From contig SWDT01000026.1 of NCBI GenBank assembly GCA_009193035.1, positions 1 through 64,000 on the forward strand: DNA of 64,000 nt. Reading direction: 5' to 3'. The DNA is from Halicephalobus mephisto. Its lineage: Eukaryota; Nematoda; Chromadorea; Rhabditida; Panagrolaimidae. Below, one piece after another: positions 1-13,900 of the stretch; the stretch's first letter is position 1, and every line of letters starts with the position of its first letter. The translations under genes and the position numbers were made by a program. Under the pieces are notes generated by a model that saw only the letters and a list, made by a program, of their open reading frames with translations, searched no databases and had not been told where the DNA came from.

Positions 1-3000
1 TGAAGCCAAGAAGAAACAAGAGTTGGAAGAGAAACAGAAAACTGAGGCTCAGAAGAAGGCTGAAGCTGAGAAAGCTAAACAAGAAGCTGAAGCTCAGAAG
101 AAGGCTGAAGCTGAGAAAGCCAAACAAGAAGCTGAAGCCAAGAAGAAAGCAGGTGAAGAAAAACAATTATCTCTTCAAGAAATGCTGAAACAGAGACGTG
201 ATTCAGCTGCAAAAAAACAAGAAGAAGAACGTTTGATGAAGTTAGCTGAAGCTAAGAAGCAAAAGGAGAAAGAACAATTGGAATTAGAAGCAGAGAAGGA
301 AGCAGCAAGGAAGAAACGAGCAGAAGAGGAACTGGAGATTAAAAAGCTTTTACAAGCTGGGGAGGTGGAAGAAGCAGCTAAAAAAGCCGCCGAAGAGAAA
401 GCAAGGATTGAAGCGGAAAAAATAGCTGCTGAAGAAAAGAAAGAGGAGGAAGAATTAGCGAAGAGAGCTGCTGAAGAAAGAGCAAGAATAGAAGCTGAGG
501 AAGCGAAAAAAAGTGATTTGATTGAGGAAAGAGCAAAAGAGAAAAAGAAACCAAAGGAAAAAGACGAAAAGGCGTTGAAAAGGAAGAAAGAAAAGAGAAG
601 TGATGAAATCATCGATCCTATGGTTGAAGATAATGCAGGAGGTGCTGTTCATGAGCAGGTCGATCAGCCTTTGTTGAAACACAGAAACTCTGATCTTGAG
701 CCCATAGTAGTTGTTACCGACAACGTTCCTGATGAAATAGAGATGAATATCACAAGCCCGCAGTCCAGAATATTTGACGCTACTACCAAAGTTAGTGAAT
801 TACGCCGTATCGAAGATTCGTTGAAGAAGAGTGAAGAAGAAATGCGTCAGAAACGGGAGGACCGAAAAAGAGCTGCTGAAGAACGAAAGAGAATTCTCGG
901 TCTCCCGTACGAAGCATCATATGAAGAAGTAGAAGAGAAATTAAAAAATTTATCTGCCCAAAAACCGAAAACAACAAATGAAGACCAGACGGAACTATCA
1001 AAACAACAAATTGAAAGCACAAGTCTTGGTGCTGCAGATAAAGAGCAACAACCAACGACGCCAACTACCCCTAAGCTTCCATATATCGGTCAAAAGAAAC
1101 GCGCAGAACGCAAAGCAAAGGCAGCAGAGGCTTCAGAATCAACAACTGAAAATATCCAAAGTGAAGTTGTTCCAACAGCATCATATCATAAAGAACGAAA
1201 GAAAATTACAGCAGCAGTTCTTCCCGAAACAACGATAATCATGAAAGAAACAACTGATGAACGATCACAAGCAGCAGTCAAACCAAAACAACAAGATACA
1301 ACTGTAGCACAAACAAAAGTTGGACGAGATATATTGAAAAAGCAACGAGAAAATGAACAAGAAGAAATCAACAGACTTTTAGAAGCGGCAGAACAAGAAG
1401 AAGCAGCGAAGAAAGCTGCTGAAGAGAAGGCCAAAGCTGAGGCAGAAAAGAAGGCTGCTGAAGAGAAGGCCAAGGTTGAAGCAGATAAGAAAGCTGAAGA
1501 AAAGGAGAAACCGAAAAGCGAGAACCGAAAAGCCTTGCTGACATTCGTCGTGAAGCTGCTGAGAAGAAGAAACAGGAGGAAGAAGCAGCGAAGAAAGCTG
1601 CTGAAGAGAAGGCCAAAGTTGAAGCAGAAAAGAAGGCTGCTGAAGAAGCTAAGGCTGAAGCAGAAAAGAAACCTGAAGAAAAGGAAAAACCGAAAAGCCT
1701 TGCTGACATTCGTCGTGAAGCTGCTGAGAAGAAGAAACAGGAGGAAGAAGCAGCGAAAAAAGCTGCTGAAGAGAAGGCCAAAGTTGAAGCAGAAAAGAAG
1801 GCTGCTGAAGAGAAGGCTAAGGCTGAAGCAGAAAAGAAACCTGAAGAAAAGGAAAAACCGAAAAGCCTTGCTGACATTCGTCGTGAAGCTGCTGAGAAGA
1901 AGAAACAGGAGGAAGAAGCAGCGAAGAAACTGCGAAGAGAAGGCCAAAGTTGAAGCAGAAGAAGGCTGCTGAAGAGAAGGCCAAATTGAAGCAGAAAAGA
2001 AGGCTGCTGAAGAGAAGGCCAAAGTTGAAGCAGAAAAGAAGGCTGCTGAAGAGAAGGCTAAGGCTGAAGCAGAAAAGAAACCTGAAGAAAAGGAAAAACC
2101 GAAAAGCCTTGCTGACATTCGTCGTGAAGCTGCTGAGAAGAAGAAACAGGAGGAAGAAGCAGCGAAGAAAGCTGCTGAAGAGAAGGCCAAGGCTGAGCAG
2201 AAAAGAAAGCTGCTGAAGAGAAGGCCAAAGTTGAAGCAGATAAGAAACCTGAAGAAAAGAGAAACCGAAAAGCCTTGCTGACATTCGTCGTGAAGCTGCT
2301 GAGAAAAAGAAACAAGAAGAAGAAGCAGAAAAGAAAGCTGCTGAAGAGAAGGCCAAAGTTGAAGCAGAAAAGAAGGCTGCTGAAGAGAAGGCCAAGCAGA
2401 AAAGAAACCTGAAGAAAAGGAGAAAACCGAAAAGCCTTGCTGACATTCGTCGTGAAGCTGCTGAGAAAAAGAAACAAGAAGAAGAAGCAGAAAAGAAAGC
2501 TGCTGAAGAGAAGGCCAAGGCTGAGGCAGAAAAGAAGCTGCTGAAGAGAAGGCCAAAGTTGAAGCAGATAAGAAACTGAAGAAAAGGAGAAACCGAAAAG
2601 CCTTGCTGACATTCGTCGTGAAGCTGCTGAGAAAAAGAAACAAGAAGAAGAAGCAGAAAAGAAAGCTGCTGAAGAGAAGGCCAAAGTTGAAGCAGAAAAG
2701 AAGCTGCTGAAGAGAAGGCCAAGCAGAAAAGAAACCTGAAGAAAAGGAGAAACCGAAAAGCCTTGCTGACAATCGTCGTGAAGCTGCTGAGAAGAAGAAA
2801 CAGGAGGAAGAAGCAGCGAAGAAGGCTGCTGAAGAGAAGGCCAAAGTTGAAGCAGAAAAAGAGGCTGCTGAAGAGAAGGCTAAGGCTGAAGCAGAAAAGA
2901 AACCTGAAGAAAAGGAAAAACCGAAAAGCCTTGCTGACATTCGTCGTGAAGCTGCTGAGAAGAAGAAACAGGAGGAAGAAGCAGCGAAGAAAGCTGCTGA

Positions 3001-4984
3001 AGAGAAGCCAAAGTTGAAGCAGAAAAGAAGGCTGCTGAAGAGAAGGCTGAAGCAGAAAAGAAACCTGAAGAAAGGAAAACCGAAAAGCCTTGCTGACATT
3101 CGTCGTGAAGCTGCTGAGAAGAAGAAACAGGAGGAAGAAGCAGCGAAGAAAGCTGCTGAAGAGAAGGCCAAAGTTGAAGCAGAAAAGAAGGCTGCTGAAG
3201 AGAAGGCTAAGCTGAAGCAGAAAAGAAACCTGAAGAAAAGGAAAAAACGAAAAGCCTTGCTGACATTCGTCGGTGAAGCTGCTGAGAAGAAGAAACAAGG
3301 AGGAAGAAGCAGCGAAGAAAGCTGCTGAAGAGAAGGCCAAAGTTGAAGCAGAAAAGAAGGCTGCTGAAGAGAAGGCAAGGCTGAAGCAGAAAAGAAACCT
3401 GAAGAAAAGGAGAAACCGAAAAGCCTTGCTGACATTCGTCGTGAAGCTGCTGAGAAGAAGAAACAGGAGGAAGAAGCAGCGAAGAAAGCTGCTGAAGAGA
3501 AGGCCAAGGCTGAAGCAGAAAAGAAAGCTGCTGAAGAGAAAGCTAAGGCTGAAGCAGAAAAGAAAGCTGCTGAAGAGAAAGCCAAAGCTGAAGCAGAAAA
3601 GAAACCTGAAGAAAAGGAAAAACCGAAAGCCTTGCTGACATGTGAGAAGAAGAAACAGGAGGAAGAAGCAGCGAAGAAAGCTGCTGAAGAGAAGGCCAAG
3701 GCTGAAGCAGCGAAGAAGGCTGCTGAAGAGAAGGCCAAGGCTGAAGCAGAAAAAAAAGCTGCTGAAGAGAAGGCCAAGGCTGAGGCAGAAAAGAAACCTG
3801 AAGAAATGGAGAAACCGAAAAGCCTTGCTGACATTCGTCGGGAAGCTGCTGAGAAGAAGAAACAGGAGGAAGAAGCAGCGAAGAAAGCTGCTGAAGAGAA
3901 GGCCAAGGCTGAAGCAGCGAAGAAGGCTGCTGAAGAGAAGGCTAAGGCTGAAGCAGAAAAGAAAGCTGCTGAAGAAAGAAAACCACTGACATTGCAAGAA
4001 TTGCTTAAACAGAGACGTGAATCAGGTGCTAAAAAACGTGAAGAGGAGGAACGGTTGTTAAGGGAGGCAGAAGTTGTGAAGCAAAATGAATTGGATAATG
4101 AAAAAGTGATGAAAGAAGATAAAGCTGTGGCTAAAGATGGTGATGAAATTGTGAAGATTGATGCAGTGGGAGAATTAGGTAATGAAAAAGAAGCAAAAGA
4201 CGTTGTGGAATCGGTACCTATTGAGACGAATGATGAAGGTGGTAAGAAGAAAACTCTGAAGAAACGAAAACCGAGTTTGGAAAAATTGAAACAGCCACAA
4301 GAAGTTGAAATTTCTCTTGATGTTGAAGGGAAACCTCCTAGATCACCTGATGTCAAACAGAGGGATCGAAATATTAGTGTTAATGCCATATTGTGTTGTG
4401 AAGGTTCTGCTGCTTCGGATGCTGAGAAAATTTTGACATCTGGTGCTGATGAAGATGCATCTGGCGAATTTTCAATTGCTGAGGAGAGTAAAACTTTCAG
4501 CTTCGTTAAGGCTAGGACTGAGAGAATTGGAATTGGAGTTGTGTTTAACAAGGATCTTGAAACAACGGATGTTGAAGTTGATGAAGAACTAGAATTCCAA
4601 CCTGCGGTTGGTGAGGCTGAGCAGATTCTCTTCAGTGATGACAGTGATCGAGTCGACTTCTCAACCGATAAGAAGAAAAAGAAGAAGAAGAAACGGGCTC
4701 AGAAGCCTGCGGATGGAAAACCACTTCTCAATGTGGAAGTTGCTGTGAGTAGGGACCGCAGCCCTCTGGGAACTCAATATCTCAATGTCGATATCGATAT
4801 TGAAGCGGGAGAAGAATGCGCCAGTACAGATGGTATTGTGGAGATTGAACCTTATGATTACGCAGAATCAGAATCGACTGTTAGTTTGGAAGAAGATTAC
4901 ATGGATGTCGATGTCAGCGTCAGTGAAATCCCAGTTGAAGATGACGTTATGGAAGCAATTTTGCCCAGTAGTCCAGTTGTTCAG
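1..4984 (+). CDS. ttn-1: ttn-1 exon: Lys/Glu/Ala helical repeats and acidic linker (5'-truncated)
   Basis: The frame is open from base 2 to about 1515 and again from about 3632 to the donor CAG|GTATGG at 4984. The product is first a [19 protein letters not shown] charged helix, then a mixed linker (about 600-1370), then a tandem array of about 55-residue units, and finally an acidic Asp/Glu/Ser-rich linker (about 4030-4984) with a basic KKKKKKKKR patch near 4670. Between about 1520 and 3640 the frame is broken many times by 1-5 base indels, so no single frame covers the exon. The frame entering and the frame leaving are the same. I treat the breaks as probable consensus errors in a repeat; a truly broken allele is the alternative. 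No Ig or Fn3 domain is seen here. Confidence 0.8.
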
Positions 4985-7900
4985 GTATGGTATTGTTTGC
5001 ACGAGATGCTTAGTCATGATAAATTTCAGCATGTGTCCATGATGGTGATGGTTCCAACTGCTGATACCCAGATTAGTAGAAACATTGAAGAGGAGGCAAT
5101 GCCGCCTAAGGCCAAAACAGAAGCTATTCTGGAAGCTACTGATGTTGCTGAAGCGGAAATGACTGTAGAACCCACAGGTAGGTTAATTCTTCGTTATCGC
5201 ACCTTTTTGCCTAGTTGCAAGTCTCACCACAATTACACGAACTTTCGTAATCCGGAACTTGTCTTTGTTCAAAATCAATACCTCGGAGCTCTGCTGTTCC
5301 TTTCAACTGTCAACAGTCCACTCGAAAAAAATCCACAGATCATGGAACTCCACAAGTGCTCGACACGTGCAACAAGTCTTTACCTCTGTTAACTTAAAAA
5401 ATCGGTCTTTACTCAAACATTGATGGTAAATTCATTATGTGCTTCATGTTTCCACAGACATTATTAATCGCTCCATAGAAGTGATATATACACACAATCC
5501 TACTCGTTTCTACATTCAATCGTAACCAATGAACCGTAATAAGGAAAACAGGAATAAGATAGAGGTGGAGTTACCGAAGACAAACTAACCTTGAACACTT
5601 GAGAGATAATAGGAGCAATGGTTAACAATTCCAAGAATATTAGGAGTTCCCCGCACCTGTTCTTCAAAAACGGATCATACTGCAGTTTTACAGAAATCAG
5701 CAAGAATACCTGCAAAAATCTATCTGAAGTTTGCTCTGTTCACTCTTTAGTCTTTCTATCCATATTGCAATACTTAATCAACCATTCACCTACTCCAAGG
5801 TGCTCTTCACTCACCCCTAAAGCCTAGTACTTATTTCCACAAGAAATTTTTTAAAAATACTCAAAGGAGATAAAGAAATGCTCATGCAATTAATAAATCT
5901 AAGGTAACAATACAGTATTGATCGTCTAGTATATGATATTTTCTTGACCACCGGCAGTCTTTCGTTTATGCATGAGGAGTTTCTCAATCCTGCTTTCCTA
6001 CAGCTTATTCGAGTCTCATATATAGAAATCGCACAAATATCGATAGACTTACCCTAAGGGATACAATGAAAACAGGCTATTATTTCCGTAAGAAATTGGC
6101 GAAAATACTCCAGAATCCTCCAAAAGCTGTAGAAACTCACTGAGGACAAAGGTTTACTTCAGCTATCACAAGTTTTCCAAAATCACTCCAAACTGAGTGG
6201 AATCAACACATAACAGTTCTTGATTACAGTTTTCATATTATTTGATTCTGAATGAGCGCAATCGGTGGGAAGATTGTATTCCAACAGAAGATTGATCATA
6301 ACTGAATATGTTCAACGTACTAATGCCTTTTTAACTAGAAACAAACATGGTCCAAACACGTCAATTACACTCAGTTATAATCAATCTTCTGTTGGAATGA
6401 AATCTTGTCGTCGATCGGACTCAGTTAAGCATTATTTTAGAAAACCTGTGATTTGTCTGGAAATTCGTGTCGAGACAAAAATTCTCGAACTGGCGCTTTT
6501 TTGAGCATCTTTGGGAACTAGGAACTAAGCTCATCCTCATCTTTTTATTCCATTGTCTCTTTTTTCAATGTGTGAAGTCATCATTAACTTGTTTGACAGG
6601 ACCACCTGATTCAATTCTACGGACAAAAATAAATAGTAATTTTTACGAAAGCACACCCCCAAACTCTCGACCAAGTTGCGCAGCTTTGTCGGATATCGGG
6701 AAGCGCAGTTCCAGCTTTCACTCAAGAGTGTGTACTTGCCTGTTTTCATCCTCTCTAACAGACCAAGTCCGCGAGAGAAATATCCTCGTTGAAGCTCGAG
6801 TCTTTGTATGTTGCCGCTCTCCAACTCCTTCATCCTCCCGTCTTCCTGGTTTTGTCGTGATCGGGAATGCTTGGGCTGATCGTTTCGGATATTGCTGATG
6901 AAATCGATATTCTTGCAAAGTGTTTGCAAGTTTTTCTTTCAAATTTTCTGATTCTTAGTGTTTTTCCTTGATTTCTTATACAATTCTTAAATTAATCGAA
7001 TTATGAAATTTCTTAAATCTCAATTATATATTCCTACTTTCCATGTTTTATTTTTTCAAGTGCTGGATCATTATTAATAGTCTTATTTTTAGAAGAGGTT
7101 CCAGAAAAATCTAAAAAGAAAGTTGTCAAGAAGAAAAAGAGCGGAATCAATGCAGGTCGGTTTATAATTTCTTTCAGCAAATATGATTCCAAAATTTACT
7201 TCAATCTTGGTGAGTCCGTTTCATGTTACATGTTTCATCATCTGTGTGCAACCCCGACTTTGTTCTATTCTATGTTTGTAGTGTGATCCCCAAAAATGTG
7301 CCTAACCCCCTGTGGTCACAAAATTCGCAAAAAGTTGTTCGTCGATCAAGCTGCTGACTCGAAACTGTGTACAGGGACAGTGGAGAGATTTATTTTTAAT
7401 AATCTTCTAATTAACTTTTGTGAATTGTCCCTTTTTAGCTGATGATGGAACCACAAGAGAACGTAGATTGTCGCCGCAGGAGGCGGTTCCTCAACCCGTC
7501 GAAAAAGATGAGACTAAAACGGAAGCCGAATCCAAGAAACCAAAGTTGAAGAAGCGCTCCAGCACCTCCAAAATCGAGACAGAAGAACAGACTATTGAGA
7601 TCAAGAAGACTCCTCAAAGTGAAGAAGCTCATGGAGAGATCATTGAAGTCACTACAAAGTCTACTTACACTGCTTCGGAATATAAAGAAGAATCCAAAAC
7701 TGTTCAAGGTGTATTCTATGGAGGTGAAGCCAGTGGCCTTGTTGAACTCGTCAGAAGAGAATCAATGAAGAGGAGAGCAGTGAAGCAGGTCAAGGAACCG
7801 ACGAATGAGCAAATTAGTGGCGAGATTGATCTAAAACAAAATGAGCAAGTCGCCAAAGTTAAGACGAAGAGAACTCATTCTCCATTGAAGACAGTAACCA

Positions 7901-10900
7901 AAACTATCACTGAACCTGGATTCGAATCTACTGGAGTAGAGTTCTCGGGACAACAAACTGCTGTATCGGAAGAAAAAGTTTCGCAATCAGTTCCTTATTC
8001 AGAAACTGAGAAATCTAATCTGAAAGCGAGAACACCATCTAAAGAAAGAACCTCAGTTGATGCGGAGTTTGTATTCGTCACTCCAACGCAGTCTGCTACT
8101 CATTCTAGAAGCAGTTCGGCAACAAGGAAACTCCGAAAGACAACAAAGGCCAGCAAAGAAGAGTCAGTAACAGTGGAATCTGATTTCGAATTTGTCGAGA
8201 AGCCAGAAGAAGCAAATTACTTCAGAGAAGACTCTGAGCTAAAGACAGCTCAGAAATCTATGAAAGCTTCTAGAGATGAAAAGGTCTCTGTCGACGCAGA
8301 CTTGACAGGTCAAGAGCCCTTTGAAGTGATCGATGAGGTTAAGACTGAGAGCATAAAGGAAGAAATAAGGAAGAAGATGCTCGCAAGTAAAGAGGAGAAC
8401 ATCCTCACTGAATCTGCTCTGGAAAGTGAATCTGAGCAAGTTGCTTCTAGTCAAATCGTTTCCAAAACTTCTGAAAAAGAAAAGTTGGAAAAACGAACCA
8501 AAGCCGCTGGAAACGAGAAATCAAAGAATCAATTTGTTCTTGTCCATCCAGATGACCAAGAAGAGCAGATAGAAGTACTCGCTGTCGATACACCGAGGGA
8601 ATCTGCTGAACTTACAACGAAGACACCGAAGATTGAAGAAACTGAAATAGGTTTTGAGATTATCGACAAAGATGAATCAGAATCTGCTAATTTCGTCCGG
8701 AACGAGATCAAGAGGAAATCTATTGTAAAGAGAGTCAAGGAGCCTACTGAAGAGTCCGTAACTGAATCTGCTAAGCTTCAGGAGAAACCCAAAGCTGCTG
8801 AGACTTGGATAACTAAAGACGATTCACTGAGAGAATCTATACAGAAGCACTTCCCATCATCTAAAGATACTCAGATAGAGATTGAGAAACTCTTCCAAGC
8901 CCAACAATCAATGGAGGAGGCTCTCATCGCAATACCAGAAACGCTTCAAGAATCTTTGTCGAAAGGCTTCAGGGACGCCACAACCAAAGTCATTACTGAA
9001 TTAACAGGCAAAGATGCTTCTGAAGTTGTTCAATTTGTGAAAAATGAAACGCCAATTAAAAGAGCTGAAAGAACTGTTCACGCTCCTTCTGATATTAAAG
9101 CAGCTATTGAGAAACTCCTCGAAGGACAGCAAAAAATGGAGCAAGTCCTCAGAATCCTTCCAGAAAAACTCCAAGAATCAATTGTTAGCGAATTCAAAAA
9201 TGCTACAGCTAGAATTCTAGCAGAATTGATGGCGCGCGAAGTTTCTGCATCTGCTGGAATTACTAAAAGTGATTCTACTAGGACTTCTGTGAAGAAAGAT
9301 GTCAAGAGACAAAAAGCAGACCAAGGACCTGCATCGGTTTCAACTTCATGGGATGCTGAGCTTCAAGCCAGAGTTGAAGCAAACTTGGAGGCTTTGGCTA
9401 TGGTCAAGGAACAGGAGGGAGACTTCGTTTCTGTCAAGCTCGGTGAACCCAGTGAAGAGGAATCCCAACTGGAAACAGAGCTGACGAAAAAAGGACCAGA
9501 GGAGAAAGCTCTCTTTTCCCGTGTGGAGACTCTCAGGAAATCTGCCAAAAAGTCGATTCCAGCTAGTGCTCTTGAAGAATCAAAGGATGTAGAGGGTTCT
9601 CCAGATTCTGTGTTTACTAGATCTACTGCCAAGTCTGAAAAAGTTTCCAGAACTGTTGCAGAAATTAGTCATCCAGGAGAGCATTCAGAAGCAGAATCTG
9701 TTCAATCCAGTGTCGGATTCGCCAGCAGTCACAAGCATCTGATCGAATCCGGAAATGAGTCCGTGACTCTGGATGCTGAATTCACGATGGACAGAGGGGT
9801 AACCGAAAAAGATGCGGAAATTTACCGTCGACATCAGGCCAGACAAAAGGTAGCTATTATGAAATCATTAAGACAGAGTTCGGAGGAAAGTGTTGGTGCT
9901 GCAGAATCCTTCGTCAAACTTCAAGAAGCAAAAGAAGAAGCCCGAGCCGTGAGGAAACAGAAAACTAAAGAAAAAACCAAGAAATCTGTGAAAGAAAGTG
10001 CAGAAGAGGCTATTACTTTGGAGAGGACTCTAGAAGCCGGTGTTGAAATCGAAGGACTGGAGACGGTGATTGATGCCATGGGAGCGATAGAAAGAGTGAA
10101 GAAGGTTATTCATCCAGATGGAACAGAGTCCATTCATTACGAGAGAATTGTCGAGAAACCATCTTCAGTGGAAGTAGTTGTGGATTCTCAGAAGGCTCTC
10201 GAAGAAAGAAAACCTCAGGACGTTTCTGTTAATGTTGAACTAGAGTCAGACAGAGATTCTGAAATCTCTGTAACAAGTCTCCAAGAAGATCGTTCGCTTC
10301 TCAGAGCGAAGAAGAGACTGAAACAGTCGAAAGATAATGTTGTTTCTATCACGGAAAATGTCCGAACGTCCCCTAAGGCTCTTCATGTAGAGACAGTCCA
10401 TCGAAGACGAAGTTCGGAAAGGTCGGAGAAAACCGTTACTGCAGCAACAGAAACCTTCACCGGCATGGAAGGAGAATTGGATAAGGAATCAGAAGCAGCA
10501 CAAGCTGAAGCCCAAGCTAAGCACAAGAAACAAATGAAGGCAAAGAAGATTCTCCAGGAAGCTACAGAGGAAACTACGACAGTGACTTCTGTCTTCAGGC
10601 ATTCCGAACGAGAACAAGCCATTTCTGAGAGAATTGCTAGTATTGCAAACTCTAGAGCCCAGTTGGATCTAGAAGAAGCCTTCAATGAAGCTGTAAGTGT
10701 GGTCGGAGAAGATATAACTGGTGTTGTCGATGAATCAGATATCTCTGAGGTTATCCCAAAAACTTCAAGAGGATTAACTTCGGAAAAGAAATCCAAGTTA
10801 GAATCCGTACCTCCTAGAGTTAAGTCCCCCGAGGAAGTCGAGCTAGAAGCCCAGCTCGGTGTCGACAATCCAGAAGAATCTATTGAAGTTTTCTTGTCAG

Positions 10901-13900
10901 ATGAAGTTCACATTGAAGCCAGGAAAAATATCAGACCAAAGTCCAGATCCATTGAGAGACAAGTCCAGGTGGCCAAAGTCCCAGAATCCGCTAAAGCAAA
11001 AGGATCTATCTCCCTCAAAGAAACTATCCAAATGACGAAATACGTCGAAGAACAGAAACCCGATGAAATCGCGGTTTTAAAGGAAACTTTAGATATTCAA
11101 AAACCTCCAAAGTCGAAGAAGAAATACGGAAAAACAGTTTCCCAGGAGACCTTCAATTCGGAATACCAGACGGCTTCTGAAGGAAAAGCTAGTTACTTTG
11201 ATGACGAAGAAGAGGCTGAAAAAAGAGATATTCGGAATATTCAACATGCATCTGGACTTAGGAAACAGGATACAATCGAGTCCACTGCAAGCACTGTTTC
11301 TGAAGTCGAAGCAGGTGCTGCAGAAGGCTCCTTCAAAGAAATAGGATATGAATCAACTACAGTATCTGCCAGTTTCAAGAAGAAGAAATCCGGACCTCCT
11401 GAAGTTTGTAAAACAGTCCTCGGGGAAATTAGATCAGAAAAGGAAAGGATTTCAAAAACTGTTCCATATGGTTTGTCTGAAGATGTTTTGACTTCCGATG
11501 AAGCACTAGAAAGAGCAACTAGAGGATTAATAAACGCTGTGGGGAAAACTGTTCTTGATTCTTCTGCGAAAGAAAGGTCAGAATTACCGGAGGGAGCAGA
11601 AGACACTTCCATTCAGTCTCAACTGGAACAACTAGCAGAAGAAGCTTCCACTTTAGCCAACAGAGCTGTGATTGAAAAAGCTGAAGCCATCAGGAAGATC
11701 AATGAATTTGGAGAAGAGGAATTTGACACTGATATCGCCATCAGACGGAAGGAAGAGATTGAGGGAGGAGCTTTTAAAACTTTCAAGAGTCCTACTAGGA
11801 CTAAATCCATCGAAAAACGAGTCAAGAAACCGCTAGAGGAAATGGTCTTTGATGACGAATTCATAACAAAGAAAGAAGGTTCTCCAGAAGTCACTGAAGT
11901 AACTCTAAAAATGCAGATTAACCTGGAAGAACAAATGAATATCAAGAAACCGTTCTCCCGAGCAGACTCAGCTCCAGAAGTAGAGGCAGAAGCGAAGAAG
12001 AGAATTCCAAAATTAATGGCAAAAGCAAAGAAAGAAAAACAACGGAAGCAGACGGAGCATCCAACTAAACTCCAAAGACAAGCAACCACTGAATCCGAAC
12101 CTGCTTGCTTCAATTTCCCTGAGGAAAGAGAAGAAGCTCTCCAGGTCATCAGTCATTACTTGGATGAGACCGGAACTATTGACATTATCCTCTCAGCTAG
12201 ACAAACTGATGCTGATAGAGAACAGCAAGAAGGCTTGAGGGGAAAAGAAGAAGAACTCTACATCGGAATGAGGAAACTCGGGGATGAAGGACTTGCGGAG
12301 ATCGTTATTAGAGATGTTTACGGAGTACAGTTGGATGTCTTCAGAATCCCCAAGACAAAAATCCAAAATCTCGACGAAGAATTGAAAAACAGAGGAATCG
12401 GAGAAGTTACAGAGATGTACATTGAACAAGCTGTGGATGAAGAGGAAGATAAGCTTGTGGTCGATAACCGTCAAGCTCTCTTCCAGAAAGCTAATGAAAT
12501 GATTGGAGGAACCGTAGCTGCAGGCAAGAAGAAAACTGTTGGCAAAGGTGAAGATCACGAAATCAGGCCTTCATTCCTCCAAAAGAAGAGAACAATCAAA
12601 GGAACTAAAGGAGATCAACTTATGATTAAACTTAAACTGATGGCGAATCCAGAACCTCGAATGTCTATTTACAAAAACGACAACTACATGGACGACGATG
12701 ACAGAATCAGCATCGTCGTGGAGAGAGACAAGTACCTCTACACGATGATGATGATAATTGATAACGCCGACCAAACTTTCGAAGGAGAACTGACATTTGT
12801 GGCGACCAATGAGCATGGACACGATGAGGCTAAAGTCAAGATCATCATTGAGGAAGAGGAAGAAAGGATAAAGAGAAAACCAAGTTATAATAGAGGATCA
12901 CCGAAATTCATGGCCCATACCAGATATGTTGAGGTGAACGAGGGTGATCCTCTTGAACTTGTTTTCAAAGCAAAGGGAGATCCGTTGCCGATTTTGAGTT
13001 TGAATTTGAATAATGAACCAGTTAATGTCACCAAGGTAAATTTCCCAAGTTTTTTAGTGAAAGTATTTGGAAAAAACAAATCTAGTTTGGGTAAATCGCT
13101 TTGAGAGAACTAGCAATCAAGAAAATTTTATTTTCGAAGCTGATACCCACATAATTAAACTTTCTGAAATAAAAAGTAGTAATTTTAAAGATAACTATAC
13201 AGCATAGGAAAAACAAGAATTAGACAAACGTTTAAAGTACCGAAATTCGGTAAAGTTAATTAATTTTAAATTTTCAGTATGCATGCGATATCAAGTCTGA
13301 AGACCAAATTGAACTTACCGTTTCCATCCCTACAATTACAGTAACCGATGCTGGGGAATATGTTTGTGTTGCCGAAAACTCTAACGGTCATTCTTATTGT
13401 CGAAGCACTGTCAAAGTCCAGTCCAATGGTAGTTGTTTGGTTCTTGTCCTTTTTGTGAACAGTCCAGTGTTTCAAGATTGAAGCAACTGATTCTTCCCAA
13501 TTAAAATTAATTAATTTCCTTAATAATAATTTTTAGAAGAACGATTGGCCCAACTTGGAAAAGAGAAACCAGGAGAGAAGGAGGCTGCATCACCCACCAA
13601 GAAGAAGAGTGTTCCCAAGCCTCTGGTTATTCCAGACGAAATACATTCCAAATTTGGGGATCCTTCTACTTACTTCTCGGAGGCTAATCTGTCGACACAG
13701 TTGGCGGGTCATCCAGTTGCGGGCATGGAGGAAGTTATTTCTCCAGAGCCCCTTTCGGCGACAGTCAGCGGATCCTTCGATGTCAAAGCCAAGACTCCCG
13801 AACCTGAAGTATCCGAAACAGTTTCTAAGCCTTCAGAAGAACCAGAAAAGAAGAAGAAACTGGTAAAGAAACGAAAGTCCTCCATCAAGGCTGAAGATGT

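Noticed and set aside
5178..5392. Continuation of the titin frame past 5177 to a stop at 5392
   Set aside because: The composition turns non-coding after the CAG|GTAGGT donor, and the in-phase exon at 7093 continues the gene.
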